Assembly: GCA_014529385.2 (NCBI GenBank)
Contig: CM043944.1
Location: 75,389,884-75,453,883 of the forward strand
Source: Adiantum capillus-veneris
Lineage: Eukaryota > Streptophyta > Polypodiopsida > Polypodiales > Pteridaceae
Length of the DNA stretch: 64,000 nt
Reading direction: 5' to 3'
The stretch's first letter is position 1. The number at the start of each line of letters is the position of its first letter. The position numbers and the translations under genes are program-made. Of the stretch, positions 45,631 to 54,408 are shown piece by piece. The notes beneath the pieces are model-generated. The model saw nothing but the letters and a program-made list of their open reading frames with translations. It was not told the origin of the DNA and made no database searches.

Positions 45631-46228
45631 TGCTTTTAGATCCCCGGGGCCCCATCGGACGGGGTCCCATAAGTTGGTGGGAACTTCTGTTTAAACATAG
45701 GCCACTCGGCAAGACTTTGCAAGTTGGTAAAATTTCTTCTGTTGCTTCTGCTGCTTTTCTTAGGGTTTAGGCCCCTCGGCCGGGATTTACAGGTTGGCTC
45801 CGTTCTTCAGTGGCTTGACACGTTAGCAATTTGTGACACAGAGCGCAAGGAACTCATTTTATTTGGCAGATGTTTTGAGTGCAGAGAAGGGCACAAATAC
45901 GCAGAGTCTTTAAAGCGATAAGGATTGAATAAGGAGGTGAGTGTTCGGGTGATTAGGAGATAAATGGAAAGTTGTCCAGGCTTCAACCGGATTAGTATCA
46001 GATTGCTTGCGTGTGCTGTACATTGTTTGCGACCTAGCCATCGTTGAACTATGTAGAGCATGGGGAAAGATCCAGCATCAAGATGTCTTGATCTCCTTGG
46101 ACTCGAGGATTCTTGCTAACTTCCTCTCTCTTAAGTTGTCTGAAGAGGTGGGAATCACTGTCCAGAAGATGGGCTCTTGTTATCTTACCTGTGATGTCAA
46201 CCCACTGTGTGTGCAAGATGCCTAGCTC
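44980..46228 (+). pseudogene. Gypsy gag/protease fragment split by a solo LTR
   Basis: Left of the LTR the frame is weak. Right of it (45839-46228) a nucleocapsid-like knuckle CFECREGH lacks its last Cys. It is followed by VELCRAWGK and DVLISLDSRILANFLSLKLS, which match the gag-protease junction of the gypsy element at about 29170-29290. The protease triplet is lost (LDSR instead of DSGA). Only a few hundred bases of the element survive. Confidence 0.6.
45122..45838 (-). mobile_element. Solo LTR of a gypsy family (717 bp), imperfect TSD
   Basis: It begins TGTCACAAGACGGGC and ends TTTGTGACA. The flanks caaag (45117-45121) and cagag (45839-45843) differ at one base. It is a close relative of the LTR at 57465-58106 and shares a cgcccctttcggtatt block, in reverse complement, with the large gypsy LTRs, hence the minus assignment. 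It contains a (GT)n tract at about 45598-45629. Confidence 0.8.
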
Positions 46229-46896
46229 AAGGCTATAAATTGAGCTTGTGAATGGTTTGAAGCAGATTTCTCAAGCCTGGAACTAGAGGAGTGATGGCTT
46301 TCTTTAGAAGCCGCTGGAAGTTTCATGCATGCTATCATGTATGCAACACAATTTATAAGAGTGATAATGAAAATGTTGCATCAACTGTCTTGTGCCAAGC
46401 TTGTTGTGTGGTGCCAAATGGTTAACCACGAAATTTTTATACAAGATGAAGCTTTAGACTTGTGGTTTGTCTCTTACTTTAAGGAAAGCTTGTTTGTTCT
46501 ATATTGAGATTTGTGTTTTTTGGGTGTTCTCATGTTGTCTCATGTTGTCTCATGTTTGGGTCTACTAGGCCATAGTTTGGTTTTTTGCACACTTTAATAC
46601 ATCTTTCTAGATATCTTTCTTTACGTGTTTCTACATTGGAAAACAAAAAGGTTCATAAGATCGGACTCTAGATCTTTGTGCTAAATATTCAGCTGACTGT
46701 TCTTTATATTAAATTAAGTCGTCATGATGAACTTGCTCAAAACTTGGTTTCTGAGAGAATCTACTGCCAAGCTGGTGAGTGCTGGCAGTCAGGAAAAACA
46801 TTCCTCATTTACTTCAGTTTGTGATACTTCAAAAGCGTGATTTGCAGATTTTGCTCTTGATTGAAATATAATTTGGTTTACTAACGTCTTGTACAG

Positions 46897-47227
46897 GACA
46901 GAGAATCTGCATATTAGAGAGGCCATGGTAACAGAGATCATTGTTGGCAAAAATGACAACGTTGAAGGTGTCAAGACATTTTTTGGAATGAATTTTTACG
47001 CACCTGCTGTTGTTCTAACAACTGGAACATTCATGAATGGCAAAATTTGGGTCGGGAGAACATCTATGCCAGCTGGCAGAGCAGGTGAATCAGCATCTCA
47101 TGGGCTTACTGAGCACCTACAAGAACTTGGGTTTGAAACAGAAAGGCTCAAGACAGGGACACCTGCTAGAGTTGATATCCGGACTGTCGATGTCAGCCGG
47201 TTGGAGCCACAGCCTGGGGATGAGGAG
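46897..47227 (+). CDS. mnmG: mnmG exon: IREAMVTEI to GDEE, FAD/NAD-binding core
   Basis: The 331 nt complete the Arg codon and read [77 protein letters not shown] and end PQPGDEE. LTTGTFMxG and GRAGExAS are family hallmarks of the nucleotide-binding fold, and LKTGTPxRxD is also near-invariant. The reading frame stays open past the true end into a C/A repeat. The donor GAG|GTGTCT at 47228 is chosen because it splices in phase to VRWFSFD at 47588. Confidence 0.93.
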
Positions 47228-47354
47228 GTGTCTGCCGACTTTTCTTTTCAAATCCCCTCCCCCCCCCCCCCCCCAAAAAAAAAAAAAAAAAAAAAAACAC
47301 ACCCCATGCACGCCTGCAGGCACGCGCACACCCACGCACACACGCACACGCACG

Positions 47355-47444
<90 letters not shown>

Positions 47445-47587
47445 CATTCTTCTTTTAAAGCAAATGGAAAAAGAAGGAAAGAACACAGGTGTCTTCTGTA
47501 GTTCAGGTTGTCTTTGTCTTAGCTCTTGCTAAGCTTGCATAGTTATTGAAGCAGGTTTGGATCTGAACAGCACAATTTTTAAGGCAG
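47228..47587 (+). other. mnmG intron (360 bp) dominated by a C/A and CA microsatellite
   Basis: A GT...AG intron between GDEE and VRWFSFD. About half of it is low-complexity repeat beginning about 30 bases from the donor. Confidence 0.88.
47258..47443. repeat. Poly-C, poly-A and (CA)n compound microsatellite
   Basis: A run of about 15 C is followed by more than 20 A, an interrupted CA/CG stretch and about 40 CA units. The long Cys-Val and His-Thr open frames over it are artefacts of the repeat. Confidence 0.95.
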
Positions 47588-47767
47588 GTTAGATGGTTCA
47601 GCTTTGACACAGACGTACACAAAGAGCGTGAACAAATGTGCTGCTATTTGACACGCACTACTGCTGCTACCCATAAACTTATCAATGATAATCTTCATGA
47701 GACACCAACTTATGGTGGCTGGGTTGAAGCAAAGGGTCCTAGATATTGTCCATCTATTGAAGACAAG
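47588..47767 (+). CDS. mnmG: mnmG exon: WFSFD to CPSIEDK
   Basis: The 180 nt, phase 0 at both ends, read [40 protein letters not shown] and [19 protein letters not shown]. QMxCYLTxTT and [11 protein letters not shown] are among the strongest MnmG signatures; the latter is the first half of the GidA family signature, with the conserved Cys equivalent to E. coli Cys277 (from memory). The acceptor is ggcag|gtt and the donor aag|gtagat. Confidence 0.95.
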
Positions 47768-47867
47768 GTAGATCCATATATAAATTTTTCTGTTTATGCA
47801 TATATGTGAATTGAGGGTATGCAGAAGGCATCTTTTATTACCTTGACCACCTCTTATTTTTGTCCAG

Positions 47868-47948
47868 GTTGTGAGGTTTAAGGATAAGGAATCACATCAA
47901 ATATTTTTAGAGCCAGAGGGGAGATCTATTCCTGAACTATACGTACAG
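47868..47948 (+). CDS. mnmG: mnmG exon: [18 protein letters not shown]
   Basis: The 81 nt, phase 0 at both ends, encode [18 protein letters not shown] and RSIPELYVQ. This completes the family signature started in the previous exon (CPSIEDK-VxRF) and the HQIFLEPEG motif. The acceptor is tgtccag and the donor cag|gtatga. The flanking introns are 100 bp (47768-47867) and 383 bp (47949-48331), both without recognisable elements. Confidence 0.95.
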
Positions 47949-48331
47949 GTATGATTTATGGTGTGTCTTTCTGAGCAGAAGCAGATCTGTTAACTGGCCG
48001 TATGGTGGGATAATGACTGATTTGCAAACTCTGGTAGAAAGTGAAATTGCTTTGTGCATGATATGTTGAATATATTTTATTGTTTTGTCTCCAATTCGTA
48101 CTTGTTATGAGAATGTGAAGACTACTATATTTCATGGTTTCATTGGGAAATTAAAGTTTTGGATTTAATAGGTCCCCTTGGAATGGGCTTTGTAGAAGCT
48201 TTAGTACATGCCTCTCAGAAACATCCATGATGATACCTCGTCAGCCCGTGTTTGGGTTTCAATTGCCAAGTGAAAAGCATGCATATGGAAGAACGTAGAG
48301 GCTATTTGAACACATGTATCTTTTGTTCCAG

Positions 48332-48550
48332 GGATTTTCTACAGGCTTGCCAGAGAAGCTCCAGCTGGCTCTGCTTAGAACTCTTCCTGGACTGGAACGG
48401 TGTATAATGCTGAGGCCAGCGTATGCAGTGGAGTATGACTTTTTGCCTGCCCATCAATGTAATAGAACACTAATGACAAAAAAGATTGCGGGCTTGTTTT
48501 TTAGTGGACAAATAAATGGCACCACAGGCTACGAAGAAGCTGCAGCACAG
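48332..48550 (+). CDS. mnmG: mnmG exon: [11 protein letters not shown] to GYEEAAAQ
   Basis: The 219 nt, phase 0, read [40 protein letters not shown] and [20 protein letters not shown]. The RPAYAVEYD and [15 protein letters not shown] motifs are diagnostic; the second is the start of the second GidA signature, which lies at the FAD site. The donor cag|gtactc and acceptor ttccag are canonical. Confidence 0.96.
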
Positions 48551-48819
48551 GTACTCAATCTATGAGTCTGCTTTTTTTGCTTACATCACGAACTGCCATC
48601 TGTAAATTTAGTTGTGTCAGGAAACACTCAATTAAGGCTACGAAATTGTTGAAGTAAAATAATTGTTTGATGCATATGTTACTCTCTTCTTTGTCGCCAG
48701 ACAGTACATGGAAAACAAGATTTTTTTTTCTGATGTTCTAGACGAGTCGTATTTGTTTTTGTATCTTTCAAAGTTTATGCTGGTGATCAACGGTAAACAG
48801 GGAATTTTTGTTTTCCCAG
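48551..48819 (+). other. mnmG intron (269 bp)
   Basis: Canonical GT...AG, T-rich, no element seen. Open frames across it have no family resemblance. Confidence 0.9.
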
Positions 48820-48962
48820 GGCCTCCTTGCAGGAATCAATGCAGCAAGACTGGCTTTGAAAAAGAGTCTTGTTGTTCTTGAAAGAGAGAGCAGCTACATA
48901 GGGACACTGATAGATGATTTGGTTACAAAGGATCTACGCGAACCCTATAGAATGCTTACTAG
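48820..48962 (+). CDS. mnmG: mnmG exon: GLLAGINAA to REPYRMLT
   Basis: The 143 nt read [20 protein letters not shown], then [19 protein letters not shown] and REPYRMLT plus two bases of a Ser codon. GLLAGINAA completes the second GidA signature, and [24 protein letters not shown] is the conserved helical region that follows. The donor AG|GTAACG opens the 11.4-kb intron. The second half of this exon is duplicated just downstream at 49005-49088. Confidence 0.95.
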
Positions 48963-49004
48963 GTAACGTGGTTGCTGTTTTTCAGAATTTTATTGCATTT
49001 GTAG

Positions 49005-49088
49005 TGAAAGAGAGAACACCTACATAGGGACATTGATAGATGATTTGGTTACAAAGGATCTACCTGAGCCCTATAGAATGCTTACTAG
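49005..49088 (+). pseudogene. Tandem partial copy of the preceding mnmG exon (84 nt, in phase)
   Basis: About 95 bp (roughly 49003-49098) repeat the exon at 48820-48962 and its donor (48878-48973 there). The copy reads [19 protein letters not shown] then PEPYRMLT. A candidate acceptor (atttgtag|t) precedes it and its donor AG|GTAATG is intact. Because the copy is 84 nt and starts and ends in phase 2, including it after the real exon would add 28 residues without a frame change. The upstream GLLAGINAA half is not copied. It is probably an intronic relic, but cassette inclusion is possible. Confidence 0.7.
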
Positions 49089-49657
49089 GTAATGTGGTTG
49101 ATTTTCCTTTTATGTGTGATGTCTGAGTGATGATTGCATTGTATGCAGGTAACTTTTTGCATTATTGCCCAGGTTATACGGTTGAGCTCAAGTTTTTGAC
49201 AGTATTTCTACTTCTCAGCTGGCATAACAAGAAGAGTTGGAGTTTGTGAATTGTTTGTTCTCTTAGTTTTATTTTTCTCCCAAGAAAAAGATCCTTCCAT
49301 TAGTTAAGAAAACTGTTTAATGGGCTACAACCTGCCCCTGCTAGAGAGGGCTACATCAAAATGCGGAGAGACTCTTCCAATGAAAAGGTAAGATATGTAC
49401 AGTCACAGCCAAATCAAGATATGGAAGGAGGAAACAACCACACTGGTGGGTGATACTGCCCCATGAACCATGTTGAAGAAGGGCCTTGGTCGCCAAAGTC
49501 GTAGGAAGGCCTTGCAGCGCTCCTGCATGCTGTTGGAGCTTCCATGATGTCTCTCAAAGTCCCATGAGTGTATGGATCAGCTCCAGCCAGATGTCACAAA
49601 CACTCTCCGCTAGTGGGACGGGTTGAGCCTCGAAGATGTGGAAGCAGCGGGCTCTCT

Positions 49658-51662
49658 AAATGAACCAAAGTGTCAGGTTGCAGATGAGCTCCCAACACTC
49701 TCTATCTCTGCTCCACTCCTTGTGGCGGGCTGGAGTGTAGGCTGTCCCTCCTGTATCACAATCATTTTGTTGACTAAAGGCATCACAAGAGGAAGTGCTG
49801 GTCCGTGAGGGTGGCCAAGCTGTAGCACCCCGAGTGTACTGGCTAGCTGTAGAAAGTGCAAGCATCAACCGAAGAATCCGAAGCCAAACCTGCTGTGCCT
49901 AGCCAGTAGAAAGTGCAAGCGTCAGCCAAAGAATTCGAAGCCAAACCTGTTGTGCCATGGGGTCTCCCACAGAGAGTGGTGCTGTGTCTCAAGGGGATGG
50001 TCATAGGCAGCACATAGTGCAGAACGACCATTGTGCACCAACAAACCGTGATGTGTACTGAAAAAAGGGGGTTCCTGAGTGGTCGGTGAGGCAAAAGGAT
50101 CGCGCCAAAAGCACTCCCCGCGTCCCACTGCACTCGCACCAGAGGACGGCTGTCCCAAGCCCATAACTGCCAGTGTCCTGGCTCAAGAGCTGACGGATCA
50201 GGGTCTATCACTTAAGTCCTCTCGTTGATGCCCACTCGGATCCGCTGAAAGCAACACTCGGCCACCTCTGCTGCCTGGATAGTGACCGTATGGAGGCGAC
50301 CCTCTCTCTGAACCTCAAAAAACATGCAGAAACCTGTGTCTTAGCAAATGAATGCAGATGAGATCCCAACAAAACTTTCTATCTCTATTTTACTATCGTG
50401 GTGGCGGGCTGGAGTGTAGGCTGTCCCTACTGTATCACATTCATTCTATTGACTAAAGGCTTCTCAAAACGAAGTGCTGGGCCGTGAGGGTGGATCAAGG
50501 TGTAGCATCCCAAGTATACTGGCTGGCTGTAGAAAGTGTAGGCATCAGTCCATAGGAAACTAGTGACAAAAGCGTCTGCCTTCGGTTTCTGGGTGCATAG
50601 TCCTGGTCGTTCAACCTGCTGGGCCATGGGGCTATCCCACAGAGAGTGCCGCTGTGTCTCAAGGGGATCATCATAGGCAGCACATACGGTAGGATGGCCA
50701 TTGTGCACCAACCAACCGTGCTGTGTACTGAAAAAAGGGGGTCCTCGAGTGGGCGGCTAAGGCAAAAAGATCACGCCACAACCACTCCTAGGCTCCCACT
50801 GCACTCACACCAGAGGACGGCTCTCGCAAGCCCATAGCCGCCATTGTCCTGGCTCAAGAGCTGACGGGTCAGGGTCTATCAGGTAAGTCCTCTTGTTGAT
50901 GCCCACAACTCAGATCTGCTGAAAGAAACACTTGGCCACGTCTGGTGCCTCGGTAGTGACTCTATGGAGGCGACCCTCTCTCTGAACCACAAAGAACATG
51001 CAGAAACCCGTGTTTGAGCAAATGAACCAAAGTGTCAGGTTGCAGATGAAACAACATCCTCTATCTCTGCTCCACTCTTGTGTTACACGCTTTGTGGCAG
51101 GCTTGAATGTAGGCTGTCCCTCCTGTATCAGCTGACTAAAGGCATCTCAAAACGAAGTGCTGGGCCGTGAGGATGGACCAAGCTGTAGCACCCAAATTGT
51201 ACTGGCTAGCTGTAGAAAGTGCAGCCATCAGCCGAAGAATTTGAAGCCAAACTTGCTATGCCATGGGGCTGTCCCACAAAGAGTGGCGCTGTGTCTCAAG
51301 GGCATGGTCATAGGCAGCACATACCGCAACATGGCCATTGTGCACCAATCAACTGTGTTGTTTACTGAAAAAAGGGAGTCCTCGAGTGGTCAATTGAGGC
51401 AAAAGGATCGCACCAAAAGCACTCCCCGGGTCCCACTGCACTCGTACTAGAGGACGGCTCTCCAAACTTCGAAGCCCATAACCGCTAGTGTCTTGGCTCA
51501 AGAGCTGACGGATCAGGGTCTATTACTTAAGTCCTCGTTGATGAGCACAACTCAGATCCGTTGAAAGCAACACTTCGGTCACCTTTGGTGCCTCGATAGA
51601 ACTCTATAGAGGCGACCCTCTCTTTGAACCTCAAAGAACATGCAGAAACTTGTGGCTGAGCA
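49658..51662. repeat. Three tandem ~670-bp repeats in the LINE 3' region
   Basis: The units are at 49658-50345, 50346-51019 and 51020-51662. Shared landmarks in each unit: aaatgaa start, gctggagtgtaggctgtccc, ctgtgtctcaaggg, gcccataaccgcc-like and aacatgcagaaac end. The first unit has its own 57-bp tandem duplication at about 49852-49960 (gtagaaagtgcaagc). The units are diverged by point changes and indels, so the triplication is old. Open frames within are inconsistent between units. Confidence 0.85.
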
Positions 51663-51669
51663 AGCCCTA

Positions 51670-52301
51670 ACGGCACTGAGGACCTCCAATCGAGTGAAAG
51701 CTCCCATCTAGCAGAGAGCTGCCGGCTCATGAAGGGTGTGCCACTGTGCTAGTACAAGCGCTACAATATCTTGACACATGCTGTGCACCCCCCTCATGTC
51801 TCGCAGCTAAAGACTCTGAATCTTGTCAAGAAGTGCTGTAAACTGCAACTAGTCCCCAAAAGTTCTGGTTGGACCCTCTGTTATGGGACCTCAAGAGACG
51901 TGAGGTTGGCTACCAACCATGTGACCTTGATGTGTGCAGACCAAAGAGCTCCATGTAAGCGGCTGCCTCAAGCGCTTTTCAATGTATGTGGACTGGCGCT
52001 GCTCGAGGCCACTCCACAATTGCTCCCAAGGCCGAAGCAGGCTCAGAGCAAAACAGTCCTCCCATCTCCTGATCAGGTCCACTCTGTGCAACTTTGTGAA
52101 AATCCAACGAGTGGAAATGCTCCATGGGCCGCTTGTCTGTGGGACGTGTGCATGAATTTAATGAAGCAACAACTCCTTCCAAGGCTTCTCGCTTGGAAGG
52201 AGATCTGTAACAATAAGCTTCCCTAGGATGACTATTCTACCGTGCTGGGTCAATGGTACCCAACCCTCCTTGAGAGCAAGGCAAAGTAATGATCTCCCAG
52301 C
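51670..52301 (-). pseudogene. LINE post-RT region, heavily frameshifted
   Basis: Beyond the MITE the LINE continues on the minus strand with short frames (LPCSQGGLGT-like residues, then others to 51530). They resemble the region after the RT where plant L1 proteins read KEEGGLGIRD. No zf-RVT finger could be identified with confidence. Confidence 0.5.
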
Positions 52302-52814
52302 CATAGTAACAAGAAACGGCGTTTCGGGGGCCCGAAATGGAAACACCGTTTCCTCACCGTTTCGGACCTAAAGAAACTCCGTTTTTTTTAAGGGTCAATT
52401 TGAAAGGAAAAGGCAAAGGCTTGAGCGTCTGCGCCAGCTACAGGAGGCCCTCAGGGAACTCCCGAGGGGTAGTTGCCTGGTTTGAATGTGAGTTTCTTAT
52501 TGGAGTACTTGGAGGTGCTTGGTCGAGACCTCTGTAGTGCCTACCAACACATTTTGCACACTGGGGAGATGCCTGATAGCAGTTTTCTTGTAGACCGTAT
52601 GTTGAAGGTTCTACGTTTTTGTCATAGAAAGTTTGAAGTTTTGTAGAATATAAAATTATGACCATTGACTTATCTTTCTAGGCTTCTTGTTTTAAGTATT
52701 ATATTGGTTTTTTGTAATAAATAAAAACTCCTCGTTTCTTAATTGATTCGACCGAGGTCAAAACTCCGAAACTTTGGTTTTTTGTTTCCATTTCCGTTTC
52801 GGGCTGTCACTATG
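52302..52814. mobile_element. hAT-like MITE (513 bp) inside the LINE
   Basis: The ends are inverted: catagtaacaagaaac at the left and, in reverse complement, catagtgacagcccgaaac at the right, with further internal matches (cccgaaatggaaac). The flanks ctcccagc (52294-52301) and ctctcaac (52815-52822) match at 6 of 8, and both differences are transitions, as expected for an old 8-bp hAT-type duplication. LINE coding homology resumes on both sides. No transposase is present. Confidence 0.65.
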
Positions 52815-52822
52815 CTCTCAAC

Positions 52823-53440
52823 AAACTTTGACCCGAGTAGATAGTGTGGCGCCCTAACACAAAAAAATTAACCTCTTTAAGTGGCTGCTGCAAGAACTCG
52901 AGAAAATCCAGCAGGACGTGATGTACCACATAGTAGCCAGAAGCACGTGGTTGGCCACTATAGCCTTGCTAGCAAGAGAGAGCCATGCCGGACTCCAATG
53001 GAGTAGTTTTCTCTTGATGGACATGAGAGGAGCAATCCATTGCTTTGGTGATAGATCCAAACTAACGTGACAACCCAAGTATCGAACTGGTGTCCCTAGA
53101 GGAATCCACCTAAAGCCCTCTCGAGGCGACCAATCGGGTGTGGGATCATTGCCAACCCAGAAAGCCATTGTCTTTCGCCAATTAATCAGTGCTGGCAACA
53201 TACAAGAGAACACCTCAAGCGACGGCTCACACCTCTGCTCCCGGCCTTCGAGAAACATGCTTGAATCATCAAAAAATCTAGCGTCTAAAAGCTCATTTCC
53301 TTGAATAGGTAACTGTAGTCCACTCAAACCAACCTCATGTGAAGTAAAAAAATCTACTTATTGTCTCAGCATAGAAAAGGAACATGAAGGGGGCAAGAGG
53401 CCAGCCTTGTCGTACTGACCGTGTGAGCATGAAACATTGT
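52823..53440 (-). pseudogene. L1-type LINE reverse transcriptase fragment
   Basis: The frame 53327-52854 reads LSGLQLPIQGNELLDARFFD at its start. The catalytic YADD appears as FFDD, followed by GTPVRYLGCHVSLDLSPKQW, MSIKRKLLHWSPAWLSLASK and VANHVLLATMWYITSCW. These match the palm and thumb of plant L1 elements. Just upstream, in another frame, a VRQGxPLAPF motif survives. The N-terminal half is absent. Confidence 0.8.
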
Positions 53441-54408
53441 CGTGCTTAACCACATTTACAATGTGAATTTAAATGTCCACCTCACTCTTTATGCTTTTTG
53501 ATATGGGCGTGTTTTATCACATCAAAACATGCTTAATTTAGTTTAGAAATGTATATATGCCGAGTGCTTGGAGATGGCACTCTCGTTTTGCCCTAGAAAG
53601 TTCAATGCAAGTGATCTGGTAAAAAAATCACAGGTTTCGCACGCTACGGTAAACGATGCATCTAAAGTACTTGCCAAGTGGAAAAATGAGGTTCAACATG
53701 TAATTTTAGCTCAAGGGGATGTTTTCACAATTTTAGTGATTTTTCCTAGCTACTTTGGGCTTTCTACGTACGAAAATGGCATTTTTGGGTTAAAAATAAC
53801 CAAAATTTGCTCAAAATTCCACAACACTCATGGTGGCTGTGACTACTAGTATGTGAAGAGCTTTGTGAAGAAAAATATTAGCGCTTTAAGCCTCTCTATG
53901 AAAGGATACACATGCTTCTTCCATGGTGTGCTAGTGCAGTTCTGCACTTCTTGTGTCTCGTGTTCGAGCATGTGAGGGTTCCAATTAGGTTTTCCTCTCT
54001 TCAAAAAGGGGTGTGAGCTTGTTTATAAAAGTCCTCAAGTTTCCATGAAATGGCCTCGAGTCGAAGAATTGAAGGGCGAAGAAAGTGTTTTCGTTAGGGC
54101 ATTGCAATTGTGTCATTGGGGTTAAGGCTACACCAAATCCTCAAACACACAAGAGTTCTGAGTTGATCTTGTTTTTTGTATAGATTGAAGCTCTCATGGC
54201 TGGAGTTTTGTTCTTTTTTGGTGTGTCTTTTGCTTCGAATCTTTTGCTACTTGGTTGATTTTGTTGCGAACTCTCATTGTCAGAGGCCCGATGCTTACCT
54301 AGCCGCACTGCGTACTTCTTGAAAGACTTTTTGTGAACCCGAGGCGAAGCAGGCTAGGGTGAGGGTTCAAAATCTCTCTCAAAGGTCTCAATATAATTCT
54401 TTAAAGCT
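53441..54408. other. Unassigned sequence before the gypsy remnant
   Basis: No domain is seen. Some of it may be the 5' LTR and leader of the gypsy remnant that follows, but no matching second LTR or primer site was found. Confidence 0.4.

Larger units (their letters stand above)
43623..46896 (+). other. mnmG intron (3,274 bp) with a gypsy fragment and a solo LTR
   Basis: A canonical GT...AG intron between two phase-2 exon ends. 43623-44480 holds nothing recognisable. About 44500-44660 has one open stretch (FRRSHIEEPGGTIAVAKNLK and following) of unknown origin. 44980-46230 is a gypsy gag/protease remnant interrupted by a solo LTR. 46231-46896 holds nothing recognisable. Confidence 0.85.
49280..53440 (-). 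mobile_element. 5'-truncated LINE remnant with triplicated 3' region and nested MITE
   Basis: On the minus strand an L1-type reverse transcriptase starts in the middle (VRQG motif near 53420) and continues through post-RT sequence to about 51670, then three tandem copies of a ~670-bp block. It ends in an A-rich stretch at about 49270-49300 (agaaaaataaaac on the element strand). It belongs to the plant L1 type rather than the (TC)n-tailed family. A hAT-like MITE interrupts it at 52302-52814. Confidence 0.7.

Noticed and set aside
47117-47501. Long Cys-Val, His-Thr and Lys/Pro-rich open frames on both strands
   Set aside because: Produced by the poly-C/poly-A/(CA)n repeat; not genes. The true mnmG exon ends at 47227 because only that donor restores MnmG phase.
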